Positions 44,671 to 52,898 of a DNA stretch of 64,000 nucleotides are shown here, piece after piece. The stretch lies in NCBI GenBank assembly GCA_945902745.1, contig CAMDNE010000012.1, positions 33,622 to 97,621 on the forward strand, read 5' to 3'. The notes beneath the pieces were generated by a model. That model was not told the origin of the DNA. It saw nothing but the letters and a program-made list of their open reading frames with translations, and ran no database searches. The DNA comes from Chitinophaga pinensis. GTDB taxonomy: Bacteria; Bacteroidota; Bacteroidia; Flavobacteriales_D; Crocinitomicaceae. The translations under genes were made by a program, and so were the position numbers. The first letter of the stretch is position 1. Each line of letters starts with the position of its first letter.

Positions 44671-46284
44671 TTATGCCATCACCTTTGGTGCAGCAGCTAA
44701 AATTTCTGGATTCGTTTCTGCTGCAAATTTCTCAAAATTCTTAACAAATTTTCCAGCTAAACTATTCGCTGTATCGTCATATGCAGTTTTGTTTTCCCAA
44801 GTAGAACGTGGATTTAAAATCTCAGTTGGAACTCCTTCACACGATGTTGGCATTGCCAAATCAAAGATTGGTAGGTTTTCAAATTCAACATCGTTCAATT
44901 TTCCTGTCAAAGCCGCCGTTATCATTGCTCTGGTATAAGATAATTTCATTCTTGTTCCTACACCATAAGAACCACCTGTCCAACCAGTATTGATTAGCCA
45001 TACATTTATGTTGGTTCCGTTTAATTTTTCACCTAAAAGCTTCGCGTATTTCGCAGGATGCAAAGGTAAAAATGCAGCACCGAAACATGCAGAGAATGTT
45101 GTTGTTGGTTCCGTGATTCCAACTTCTGTTCCAGCTACTTTTGCAGTATAACCAGACATGAAATGGTACATCGCTTGTTCTTTCGTTAATTTCGAAATAG
45201 GTGGAATAACACCAAAAGCATCAGCTGTTAAGAAGAATATGTTCTTTGGAGCATCGCCAATAGATGGAACTGCAATATTGTCAATAAAATCGATCGGATA
45301 AGAAACACGTGTGTTTTCAGTGATAGAACAATTTTCATAATCAGGAACATTTGATCCCTTTTGGAATCCAATATTCTCTAGAATCGCACCTGTTTTTATT
45401 GCATCATAAATTTGAGGTTCTTTTTCTCTTGAAAGATCAATTGTTTTTGCGTAGCAACCACCTTCAAAATTGAAAACAGTTTTATCTGCCCAACCATGCT
45501 CATCATCACCTATTAATCGGCGGTTTTCATCTGATGATAAAGTTGTTTTTCCTGTTCCTGATAATCCAAAAAATACAGCAGTATCGTTATCTTCATTCCC
45601 AATATTTGCAGAACAGTGCATAGAAAGCACGTTTCTTTCATGTGGCAATATGTAATTTAAAACAGAGAAAATTCCTTTTTTAATCTCGCCTGTATAGCCA
45701 GTTCCACCAATGATAATCATTTTCTTAGTGAAATTCAAAATTGCAAAATTTGCTTGACGCGTTCCGTCAACAGCTGGATCTGCTTTAAAACTTGGAACAC
45801 ATACAATATGCCATTCCGGCGTAAAATTCTTTAATTCTTGTTCAGTTGGACGAAGAAACATGTTGTAAGCAAACATATTTCCCCAGGAAACTTCATTTAC
45901 TACACGAATGTTCATTTTATATTCAGGATCTGCACACGCATAAGCATCTCTTACAAATACATCCTTTTGATGCAAATAGGCTTTCATTTTATTGTAAAGC
46001 GCATCAAATTCTTCAGTTGAAAATTTAATATTAATATCACCCCACCAAACAGAATTTTCAGTTTTTGCATCGCATACAACAAATCTATCTTTAGGAGATC
46101 GACCAGTAAATTCACCAGTTTCAATAGCAAGAGCACCCGTATCTGTAATAATTCCTTGACCAGTAGAAATAGTATCTTCTACTAATTCAGATGGAGATAA
46201 ATTCCAAAATTGCTTTCCTAAATTATTTAAGCCGATTGACTCATTTAGATCGGTGTTCTTACCGTATTTTCCAAATATACTCAT
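44671..46284 (-). CDS. pckA: phosphoenolpyruvate carboxykinase (ATP)
   Basis: Converts oxaloacetate and ATP to PEP, CO2 and ADP, the first step of gluconeogenesis. 537 residues, the usual length. Motifs: TGEFTGRSPKDRFVV near 55-70 (oxaloacetate-binding Arg), the kinase-1a P-loop GLSGTGKTTLS at about 240-250, the metal-binding region around DDEHGWADKTVFNFEGG, and RVSYPIDFIDN further on. The ATG at 46284 (MSIFGKYGKN) is chosen; the frame extends 29 codons further up but these are not part of the family. It converges with corA on a shared terminator. With citrate synthase in this window it supports growth on peptides or organic acids. Confidence 0.95.
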   Translation of the reverse strand: MSIFGKYGKNTDLNESIGLNNLGKQFWNLSPSELVEDTISTGQGIITDTGALAIETGEFTGRSPKDRFVVCDAKTENSVWWGDINIKFSTEEFDALYNKMKAYLHQKDVFVRDAYACADPEYKMNIRVVNEVSWGNMFAYNMFLRPTEQELKNFTPEWHIVCVPSFKADPAVDGTRQANFAILNFTKKMIIIGGTGYTGEIKKGIFSVLNYILPHERNVLSMHCSANIGNEDNDTAVFFGLSGTGKTTLSSDENRRLIGDDEHGWADKTVFNFEGGCYAKTIDLSREKEPQIYDAIKTGAILENIGFQKGSNVPDYENCSITENTRVSYPIDFIDNIAVPSIGDAPKNIFFLTADAFGVIPPISKLTKEQAMYHFMSGYTAKVAGTEVGITEPTTTFSACFGAAFLPLHPAKYAKLLGEKLNGTNINVWLINTGWTGGSYGVGTRMKLSYTRAMITAALTGKLNDVEFENLPIFDLAMPTSCEGVPTEILNPRSTWENKTAYDDTANSLAGKFVKNFEKFAAETNPEILAAAPKVMA

Positions 46285-46416
46285 ACTTTTATTTTTTAGC
46301 GGATACTCATTCGGCGCAAAATTAAGGGAACAAATTGGACTTGAAATCATTTTTTTGCTAAAATTTCCCACAATTGATGGGCTTTTGTTAACAAATAGTG
46401 AACAACCAAGGTTGTT

Positions 46417-47097
46417 TTAGAGTAATTGTTTTAAAGCTTCAAATGCATTCTTGATATTATCACGAACTTCTAAAATTGAGGCTTCCATCATGTAACAAGG
46501 CGCAGTAATTATGTTATTTTCAGTGTCAATCAGTATTTCTCGAATTGTTTTCATTTCAGAACTAATTCCAATTGATTCCATTCCTTGGGAAAAAGAATTT
46601 ATGTCATACGGAGATTTTTCTTGATCGGACCCAATGGTCATTTTCGGGTGAATAGAAGAGTTTTGGAGTGCCTTTGCCACAACGATTGGACTAACACATA
46701 AAGCCACAATAGGCTTACCAACATTCACCATATTCACAATAAGCAATTTTACCTTAGCGTTTATTTCGCCTTCAGGTCCAGAAAATGCCCACTGGGTAAA
46801 ATTCTTAGCACTTCCAAAACCACCTGGAATAACCAATGCATCAATGTCTGCAGGTGAAATAGTTGAGATTTCATGAATTTTTCCTCTTGAAATTCTCGCT
46901 GCTTCAATCATCATGTTACGAGATTCAGACATTTCATCGCCTGTTATGTGATTTACAACATGGTATTGATTTTCATCAACTGAAATACAGATCGCTTCAG
47001 CTCCAATTTCCTCAATAGCTAATAACGTTAAAACAGCTTCTTGGATTTCTACGCCATCATAAACGCCACAACCTGATAACAAAACACCTATTTTCAT
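46417..47097 (-). CDS. elbB: ElbB-type glyoxalase/DJ-1 superfamily protein
   Basis: 226 residues of the DJ-1/PfpI fold. The family start MKIGVLLSGCGVYDGVEIQEAV is characteristic of ElbB, as are SESRNMMIEAARISRG, DALVIPGGFGSAKNF and VGKPIVALCVSPIVVAKAL, which holds the nucleophile-elbow cysteine. The E. coli relative was linked to isoprenoid synthesis and is annotated as a glyoxalase, but its true role is unclear. It follows the second paralogous lipoprotein by 27 bases in the same direction, so it may be part of that transcript, though no functional link is apparent. Confidence 0.88.
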   Translation of the reverse strand: MKIGVLLSGCGVYDGVEIQEAVLTLLAIEEIGAEAICISVDENQYHVVNHITGDEMSESRNMMIEAARISRGKIHEISTISPADIDALVIPGGFGSAKNFTQWAFSGPEGEINAKVKLLIVNMVNVGKPIVALCVSPIVVAKALQNSSIHPKMTIGSDQEKSPYDINSFSQGMESIGISSEMKTIREILIDTENNIITAPCYMMEASILEVRDNIKNAFEALKQLL

Positions 47098-47124
47098 AGT
47101 AAAAACAGAAAATTATTTGATTAA

Positions 47125-47580
47125 TTATTCGACTATATAAGTAATTTGATCCTTCCAGCCATCTAAAATGAAAATTGTTTTACCTCCAATTTGCTGATTC
47201 AAAGCTATTGGTTTCAAGTCAATCTCCAAAGTAAGGGATATTAAATTTTCGCAATAATCTCTATTTGAATTGTGCGATAATTGAATCTGACGGATTGGTT
47301 GTATCGCTTGATTACTGATTGGTAAACCGACGGCTTTGAATTCATGCAACATACATCCACCTGAAAAGCTAACGTCAACCAACATGTTATTCCCTTTAAT
47401 TTGGATAGCTGAAATCGTGTAAGAATCGTTTAAAGGAATTTTATCCCCCAAAATAGGGCTTATTTGAATGTTTGATTTAGATTTTTCTTGTTCTTTTGCA
47501 AGTTGCAAATCTGTTAAAATTTTATCTGTTTTACAGGAAAAAACTAATACTGATAATAAAATAAGTTGAATAATTTTCAT
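47125..47580 (-). CDS. small lipoprotein, paralogue of the next gene
   Basis: 151 residues. MKIIQLILLSVLVFSC is a lipoprotein signal with Cys16. The mature part contains MLVDVSFSGGCMLHEFKAVG, then RQIQLSHNSNRDYCENLISL and LEIDLKPIA. The GGC-x-x-H pattern and the later cysteine are shared with the gene at 47588. I do not know a function. The ATG at 47580 is used; the frame from 47607 overlaps the neighbour and would hide the signal. It lies 7 bases after that neighbour's stop, so they are one operon. Confidence 0.68.
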   Translation of the reverse strand: MKIIQLILLSVLVFSCKTDKILTDLQLAKEQEKSKSNIQISPILGDKIPLNDSYTISAIQIKGNNMLVDVSFSGGCMLHEFKAVGLPISNQAIQPIRQIQLSHNSNRDYCENLISLTLEIDLKPIALNQQIGGKTIFILDGWKDQITYIVE

Positions 47581-47587
47581 TAAATAG

Positions 47588-48025
47588 TTATTGATAAGTA
47601 TATTCAATTCGATTTTTTAAATCGTTAACTAACAGAAAGATTGTACTTCCATGTTCTTGTTTATACGCTAATTTCGAGATGTCTACAACGAGCGTTTCTT
47701 CTACGATTTTTTTACATTGATCTCCTTTTGCTGAATGAATTAATTGTACTGAGCGAATTGGAGGTAGTGATTTTGAAATCATTTCTGAACCTACAACAGA
47801 AAATGTATGTTCTTCGCATCCACCTGTATAGCTTATGTCGATAAATAAATAATTTCCTTCAACTCGAGTATTTAAGAGTGTAATTGGGTCTGAAGGAACA
47901 TTTATTTCACCAAGTGTAGCAGTGATTTTCAATCGTGAAATTTCAGGTGTTTGATTTGCGCTTTCTTTTGCTGTTTTACAACCTAATGTAAATAATGCAA
48001 TACTTAAAAGAAATAGATATTTCAT
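47588..48025 (-). CDS. small lipoprotein, paralogue of the previous gene
   Basis: 145 residues. MKYLFLLSIALFTLGC is a lipoprotein signal with Cys16. Then come LFIDISYTGGCEEHTFSVVG, RSVQLIHSAKGDQCKKIVEE and LVVDISKLAYKQ, aligned along the whole length with the 47125 product, with modest identity but the same GGC-x-x-H and second-cysteine positions. Two neighbouring duplicates with the same fold suggest a pair that work together or bind related ligands; a metal or thiol chemistry is possible from the conserved Cys and His. The ATG at 48025 is used; the open frame reaches 48172 but overlaps the rimO start. A -7 element TATCTTTG lies at 48056-48049 on the minus strand. Confidence 0.7.
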   Translation of the reverse strand: MKYLFLLSIALFTLGCKTAKESANQTPEISRLKITATLGEINVPSDPITLLNTRVEGNYLFIDISYTGGCEEHTFSVVGSEMISKSLPPIRSVQLIHSAKGDQCKKIVEETLVVDISKLAYKQEHGSTIFLLVNDLKNRIEYTYQ

Positions 48026-48109
48026 GGATAATGTTTTCAATATGCAATCAAAGATAATACCATTCAACAAATTTCGATGTAAATTATTCAGTGAAAACGG
48101 AATGAAAAT

Positions 48110-48139
48110 TTGAAACTGCTCATTCTTTCCGTAATTTTG
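48110..48139 (+). promoter_or_regulatory. consensus promoter of rimO
   Basis: TTG at 48110-48112, a 19-nt spacer and TAATTTTG at 48132-48139, a full match. The last base is five bases before the rimO ATG at 48144, so the transcript would start at or next to the start codon. Confidence 0.78.
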
Positions 48140-48143
48140 CACC

Positions 48144-49454
48144 ATGAAAACAAAAACGCTCAAAAAAAACAAGGTTAATGTAATTACGTTAGGTTGTTCT
48201 AAAAATATATACGATTCAGAAGTGATGATGGCGCAATTGAAAGCAAATCAATTTGATGTTGAACATGAATCGATGCATGATGATGCGGAAATAGTTATCA
48301 TAAATACATGTGGTTTTATTGATAATGCCAAGCAAGAATCAATTGATACCATTCTTCGTTATGCAGAAGCAAAAAACGAAGGAATGGTTGATAAATTATA
48401 CGTTACAGGTTGTCTTTCTGAACGATACAAAGATGATTTAGAAAATGAAATTCCAGAAGTTGACGCTTATTTCGGAACACGTGATTTACCTCGTTTGTTA
48501 AAAACATTGAAAGCGGATTACAAGCATGAGTTGGTAGGGGAACGTTTGTTGACTACACCAAATCACTATGCTTATTTTAAAATTGCAGAAGGCTGTGATC
48601 GGCCGTGTTCATTCTGTGCTATTCCAATTATGCGTGGTAAAAATATTTCAACTCCAATTGAAGAGTTGATAATACAAGCCAAAGGATTGGCTGCAAAAGG
48701 TGTTAAAGAGTTGATGCTTATTGCACAAGATTTGACGTATTACGGCTTAGATTTATATAAAAAACGTGCATTAGCTGATTTAATAAATCGTTTGGCTGAT
48801 GTTGAAGGAATTGAATGGATTAGACTACATTATGCTTTTCCAGCTGGATTCCCAATGGATGTTTTAGATGTGATGCAAGAGAGAAGCAATGTTTGCAATT
48901 ACTTGGATATTCCCTTACAACACGGCTCAACAAAAATTCTTCAATCAATGCGCCGTGGAATAACACGTGAAAAAACGGAAGAATTGATTGTTCAAATCAG
49001 AGAAAAAGTTCCTGGAATTGCTATTAGAACAACGTTGATAGCTGGTTATCCTGGAGAAACAGAAGAAGATTTTCAAGAAATGTATGATTTTGTTAAAAGA
49101 AGCCGTTTTGATCGTCTAGGAATTTTTACTTATTCGCATGAAGATGATACGCATGCTTTTACTTTAGAAGATGATGTTCCAGCCAAAGTTAAGAAAGAAC
49201 GTGCTGACATGATTATGGAATTACAGTCTGGTATTAGCCATGAATTAAATCAATTGAAAATAGGCAAAACCTACAAAGTATTATTTGATAGAGTAGAAGG
49301 AGACTATTTTATTGGAAGAACTGAATTTGATTCACCTGAAGTTGATAATGAAGTTTTGGTTTTAAAATCAGATGGGTTTATTCGTTTAGGTGATTTTGCA
49401 AATGTCGAAATCACGTCAGCCGATCATTATGATTTGTATGGGAAATTGGTTTGA
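48144..49454 (+). CDS. rimO: ribosomal protein S12 methylthiotransferase
   Basis: A radical-SAM enzyme that adds a methylthio group to an aspartate of ribosomal protein S12. 436 residues. The N-terminal UPF0004 domain has VNVITLGCSKNIYDSE and INTCGFIDNAKQES, with iron-sulphur cysteines. The radical-SAM cluster motif is CDRPCSFC, with cysteines at 151, 155 and 158. The TRAM domain ends the chain (EGDYFIGRTEFDSPEVD). The N-terminus MKTKTLKKNKVNVI matches the usual Bacteroidetes form, so the start codon is secure even though the promoter leaves almost no leader. A 7-nt repeat array begins five bases after the stop. Confidence 0.96.
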   Translation: MKTKTLKKNKVNVITLGCSKNIYDSEVMMAQLKANQFDVEHESMHDDAEIVIINTCGFIDNAKQESIDTILRYAEAKNEGMVDKLYVTGCLSERYKDDLENEIPEVDAYFGTRDLPRLLKTLKADYKHELVGERLLTTPNHYAYFKIAEGCDRPCSFCAIPIMRGKNISTPIEELIIQAKGLAAKGVKELMLIAQDLTYYGLDLYKKRALADLINRLADVEGIEWIRLHYAFPAGFPMDVLDVMQERSNVCNYLDIPLQHGSTKILQSMRRGITREKTEELIVQIREKVPGIAIRTTLIAGYPGETEEDFQEMYDFVKRSRFDRLGIFTYSHEDDTHAFTLEDDVPAKVKKERADMIMELQSGISHELNQLKIGKTYKVLFDRVEGDYFIGRTEFDSPEVDNEVLVLKSDGFIRLGDFANVEITSADHYDLYGKLV

Positions 49455-49458
49455 AAAA

Positions 49459-49493
49459 TTCATAATTCATAATTCATAATTCATAATTCATAA
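49459..49493. repeat. heptanucleotide tandem repeat after rimO
   Basis: TTCATAA repeated exactly five times, 5 bases after the rimO stop. It is the same unit length as the AATCCCA array at 21629. Confidence 0.95.
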
Positions 49494-49531
49494 TTTTCAA
49501 CGAGTAGGCAACCTTTTCAATTTCACTTTTG

Positions 49532-49559
49532 TATTTAGTATGAATTTAAAAACTAAATA
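49532..49559 (+). promoter_or_regulatory. hairpin just before the repeat lipoprotein start codon
   Basis: TATTTAGT (49532-49539) and ACTAAATA (49552-49559) form a perfect 8-bp stem with a 12-nt loop, ending one base before the ATG at 49561. It could hide the ribosome-binding region. An in-frame ATG at 49540 lies in the loop. Confidence 0.4.
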
Positions 49560-49560
49560 T

Positions 49561-49863
49561 ATGAAAAGAGGAACTTTAATTGGGTACGGATTAGTTTTAG
49601 CTATCGCACTCAGCATGCAGTCTTGTCAAGATGATCCGATTAATCCGAACTCTGGATGCGGCAATGGAATTGACACAACATGGGTAAATGACTCAACTGA
49701 TTTTGGAGGTGGAAATGGAAACCCAATAGATTCGACAGATTTTGGAGGTGGAAATGGCAATCCATTAGATTCAACTTATTTTGGAGGTGGTAACGGAACG
49801 CCAACCGATTCTACCGATTTTGGAGGTGGAAATGGAAATCCAGCAGATTCAATTGGTGTTTGA
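49561..49863 (+). CDS. lipoprotein with four 13-residue repeats
   Basis: 100 residues. MKRGTLIGYGLVLAIALSMQSC is a lipoprotein signal with Cys22. After QDDPINPNSGCG the protein consists of four copies of a 13-residue unit, STDFGGGNGNPxD, and ends in SIGV. The units are glycine-rich, acidic and polar, so an extended surface linker or a calcium-binding stalk is possible, but there is no recognised domain. The ATG at 49561 is preferred over 49540. It is 72 bases upstream of an ECF sigma gene and may be in the same transcript, though a separate promoter cannot be excluded. Confidence 0.65.
   Translation: MKRGTLIGYGLVLAIALSMQSCQDDPINPNSGCGNGIDTTWVNDSTDFGGGNGNPIDSTDFGGGNGNPLDSTYFGGGNGTPTDSTDFGGGNGNPADSIGV
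49693..49848 (+). repeat. four 39-bp tandem repeats inside the lipoprotein gene
   Basis: A 39-bp unit, in frame, starting TCAACTGATTTTGGAGG, is repeated four times. Copies differ mainly at third positions and in the two residues before each final Asp. Array length can change by whole units without breaking the frame. Confidence 0.93.
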
Positions 49864-49935
49864 AGTGGAAATTGAAATTCAATGAATACTATGGAATAAA
49901 ATCAAGCGTTAAGTAAAAGAAAATCAATATAAAGG

Positions 49936-50475
49936 GTGATAGCGAAGGAGGTTCTTATTGAATTTGTAAAAGGTGGTAAAAGTGCATTTGACAAAATCTA
50001 TGCAGCTTATGCACCAGGAATGTTCGGTATTTCCCTCCGCTATACACGCTGTCAGGATGATGCGCAAGATGTACTTCAAGAATCCTTCATCAAAATTTAT
50101 AATTCCCGAGAAAGATTCGATGTTAATTTACCAATCGGTGCGTGGATAAAGACCATTACAATACGAACGGCGTTGAGTTATATCAAAGAAAATTATAAAA
50201 TGACCTTGATCGATGATGAAATGAAGTTCGACCGGATGGTTTTTGAAGAAGAATCAGAGGTTGATACAAGAGAATTAAAAGAAAGGTTACTGCTGCTACT
50301 ACAAAAGTTACCAGATGGATATCGAACAGTTTTCAATTTATACACGTTAGACAATTTAACGCATAAGGAGATTGCGGAACATTTGAATATTTCTGAAGGA
50401 ACCTCTAAATCACAATATTTTAAAGCTAAAAAAATGATTCAAGTTATGCTAGAATCAGAAAGAGTTGAAAAATGA
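49936..50475 (+). CDS. ECF-family RNA polymerase sigma factor
   Basis: An alternative sigma factor of 179 residues. Region 2 is at about 20-85 (YAPGMFGISLRYTRCQDDAQ, then VLQESFIKIYN), the core-binding and -10 recognition part. Region 4 is at about 115-170, with LLLLLQKLPDGYRTVFNLYT and the helix-turn-helix LTHKEIAEHLNISEGTSKSQ. The start is a GTG at 49936 (MIAKEVLIEFVKGG). Its stop overlaps the next gene by four bases (ATGA), so both are translated together. The partner's N-terminus is the likely anti-sigma factor. Target promoters are unknown. Confidence 0.92.
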   Translation: MIAKEVLIEFVKGGKSAFDKIYAAYAPGMFGISLRYTRCQDDAQDVLQESFIKIYNSRERFDVNLPIGAWIKTITIRTALSYIKENYKMTLIDDEMKFDRMVFEEESEVDTRELKERLLLLLQKLPDGYRTVFNLYTLDNLTHKEIAEHLNISEGTSKSQYFKAKKMIQVMLESERVEK

Positions 50476-51992
50476 AAAAACAAGACGAAATAGAAGAATT
50501 ATTCTCATCGACGTTTGCCAATTTCGAGAGCATGCCACCTTTGGATGTGAAAGCGGCGATAGATGATCAATTATTCAATGGAAAAACGCCCGTTACAGGC
50601 CGTAGGAAAGGATTTATATGGATTTCTTCGTCCATCATACTAATTGGGATTGTTAGTTTCTTTGCATTGAAAAATGGGAGGAATAACAGTCCTGTTTTAG
50701 CAAAAAATGAAATCTCGGTTCAAGAAAGTTCTCCTACTTCTCCAACATCAGAAACGATAAAAAAGGAGAGTCACAAAGAGGTTTCTCCATTAAAAATCAA
50801 CAATTCACAAAAGAAAATAATCACTCAATTTGAAGAGCAGAAATTGCCGCAAGAAATTGAATTGAAGGCAAATAATTCTGCTAAAAAGTCTTCAAAAATT
50901 GAAAATGATTCTAAGTTCGCGGGAAATAATATCACTTTAAAAAAGCAAAAAATAACACGAGATAAAACGAGCCAAACAAATAACAACAGATCAAATTCAA
51001 TCAAAAATAGCCCTAACAAATCTGAATCAAAAGAAGAAAAAAATGAATTGTCTCATTCAATAAGTCAACCTGAAAAAGGTGATAATATTACTGAGAAATT
51101 TGAGATTCCAATGAACAGTGTTTTCTCAAATGAAGTAATTGTAGCTAAAAATGAAAGTATAGAAAAGTCAAATAGTTCTGTAGAGAACACATTCAACGAA
51201 AATGAAAATTCGGTCGCTGAAAATAGTGAAGTTCAAGATACAACTACTCAAGTTCAATGGTCAGAAGCAACTGAAATTAAACCTGCTTTAATGGGTTTTG
51301 ATCCATCTATAATAAGAGGTTTATCCCCTTGGTCTATTTCAATTTACTCCGGAGGAACATTTGGCTCAAGCATTTTGAAAAATTCAACTCCCGAAAATTA
51401 TAAAATGAAAGAACAACTAGGTTTTAGCACAAGTATTGAGGCGAACTATAGATTGAATACTAGATTTGGAATTTCCGCTGGAATTGACATGTATTCTAGA
51501 AAAGATGTTTTTTATAAAGTTGTCCCTGCAGGTGATAGTATAATAGATGGAGTTACAACTCAATATATTTATTTCAATCCGGTTACTCAAGATTCGATAA
51601 TAGACACGATAATTTCTCCAAATTATTTTGTGTTGCAATCAGAATACAACCAAAATCAAAGAATTCAACATAACTCTTTTGCTATACCCATTTATCTTTC
51701 AATAAATCTTTTCTTAAAAGGTAATTGGAAAATGTATTTAAATAGTGGTTTAAGAATATCTTACGTTCAAAATAAATTAGTTTCAAATCCAATTGGAATG
51801 GTAGAACCGGATTTTAAAAGTGTTGGGTTACGGGTAAACATGCGACCAGAAATCACTTATTCTCTTAAGAAATTTGGAATTGGTTGTTATCTAAATTTGG
51901 GTTATGATGCGATTCCTGCTATCCAATGGACCGATGTAAAAAGAAATCGAGTTGATTATGGTTTTGGTTTAGTTTTGAAGTATCATTTTTGA
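50472..51992 (+). CDS. putative anti-sigma protein with outer-membrane barrel
   Basis: 506 residues with an unusual layout. Residues 1-45 are cytoplasmic and charged (MKKQDEIEELFSSTFANFES). One membrane helix lies at about 46-67 (FIWISSSIILIGIVSFFALK). A polar, low-complexity segment rich in Lys, Ser, Asn and Glu runs from 70 to about 255. The rest, about 270-506, alternates strands like an outer-membrane barrel (PWSISIYSGGTFGSSILKNS, GFSTSIEANYRLNTRFGISAG, GIGCYLNLGYDAI) and ends in LKYHF, the aromatic end of barrel proteins. There is no signal peptide. Coupling to an ECF sigma gene supports an anti-sigma role for the N-terminus. No anti-sigma family motif (zinc finger, FecR) is seen, so this is inferred from position. 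Confidence 0.75.
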   Translation: MKKQDEIEELFSSTFANFESMPPLDVKAAIDDQLFNGKTPVTGRRKGFIWISSSIILIGIVSFFALKNGRNNSPVLAKNEISVQESSPTSPTSETIKKESHKEVSPLKINNSQKKIITQFEEQKLPQEIELKANNSAKKSSKIENDSKFAGNNITLKKQKITRDKTSQTNNNRSNSIKNSPNKSESKEEKNELSHSISQPEKGDNITEKFEIPMNSVFSNEVIVAKNESIEKSNSSVENTFNENENSVAENSEVQDTTTQVQWSEATEIKPALMGFDPSIIRGLSPWSISIYSGGTFGSSILKNSTPENYKMKEQLGFSTSIEANYRLNTRFGISAGIDMYSRKDVFYKVVPAGDSIIDGVTTQYIYFNPVTQDSIIDTIISPNYFVLQSEYNQNQRIQHNSFAIPIYLSINLFLKGNWKMYLNSGLRISYVQNKLVSNPIGMVEPDFKSVGLRVNMRPEITYSLKKFGIGCYLNLGYDAIPAIQWTDVKRNRVDYGFGLVLKYHF

Positions 51993-52894
51993 CCTTCTAT
52001 GTTTCTCGGATGAAAAGTAATAATTGCATCTCTCAAGAATCGTTGATCTAAATGCGTATAAATTTCTGTTGTCGTGATTGATTCGTGTCCTAGCATTTCT
52101 TGTATGGCTCTTAAATTGGCGCCTCCTTCAATAAGATGTGTTGCAAATGAATGTCTAAATGTATGCGGAGATATTGATTTTTTCAAACCAATCGCTTCAG
52201 CTAAATCTTTGATTATTGTAAAAATCATTACACGTGTCAATTGTGCTCCACGTCGATTTAAAAAAACAATGTTTTCATTACCAGGTTTGATGTTTTGATG
52301 TCTACGAATATGATCATTGTAAATTCCTATTTCCTTTTCAACGGTCTTGCTTACTGGAACCAATCGTTCCTTGTTACCTTTTCCGATTACTCGGATAAAT
52401 CCTTCTTCAAAGTAGATTTCTGAGAACCTCAAATTCACTAATTCGCTAACCCTTAATCCACAGCTGTAAAGCGTTTCGATGATTGCTTTGTTCCTATGGC
52501 CTTCATTTTTGGACATGTCAACTGCAGCAATTAATTGATCTATTTCTTCAATCGTCAATACTTCTGGCAATTTGCGACCGATTCGCGGCATTTCAAGTAA
52601 CTCACTTGGATCATCATTTAGAATATCTTCAACTAACAAGAAGCCAAAAAATTGTTTGATTCCACTTATGATTCTAGCTTGTGAGCGCGCACTTAATCCT
52701 AAGTCGTATAATTCAGTGATAAATAGTTTTAAATGTTCGTATGTCAGTTCTGTTGGACTAAGTTTTTGACTCAATGCAAAGTCATGTAATTTGGCCACAT
52801 CATTTTGATACGCAAAAATAGAATTGGCAGCTAATCCTTTCTCTATTTTTAAAAACGAAACAAAATCCTTAATATAGCGTTCCCAAGTTGACAT
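51983..52894 (-). CDS. xerD: tyrosine recombinase XerD
   Basis: Resolves chromosome dimers at the dif site during cell division. 303 residues. The N-terminal SAM-like domain is at about 1-90 and the catalytic domain at about 110-295. All catalytic residues are seen: Arg148 in SCGLRVSEL, Lys172 in GKGNKERLVP, His244 and Arg247 in SPHTFRHSFATH, His270 in MLGHES and Tyr279 in TTTEIYTH. Length and pattern fit a housekeeping Xer protein, not a phage integrase. The ATG at 52894 is used; the longer frame adds 25 residues that the family lacks. Its 3' end overlaps the barrel protein gene by 10 bases, and its start lies 4 bases from the divergent aroQ start. Confidence 0.93.
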   Translation of the reverse strand: MSTWERYIKDFVSFLKIEKGLAANSIFAYQNDVAKLHDFALSQKLSPTELTYEHLKLFITELYDLGLSARSQARIISGIKQFFGFLLVEDILNDDPSELLEMPRIGRKLPEVLTIEEIDQLIAAVDMSKNEGHRNKAIIETLYSCGLRVSELVNLRFSEIYFEEGFIRVIGKGNKERLVPVSKTVEKEIGIYNDHIRRHQNIKPGNENIVFLNRRGAQLTRVMIFTIIKDLAEAIGLKKSISPHTFRHSFATHLIEGGANLRAIQEMLGHESITTTEIYTHLDQRFLRDAIITFHPRNIEGQK

Positions 52895-52898
52895 GAAT

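Noticed and set aside
51983..52894. Phage or island integrase
   Set aside because: Length, motifs and setting fit housekeeping XerD; no attachment repeats or phage genes lie beside it.
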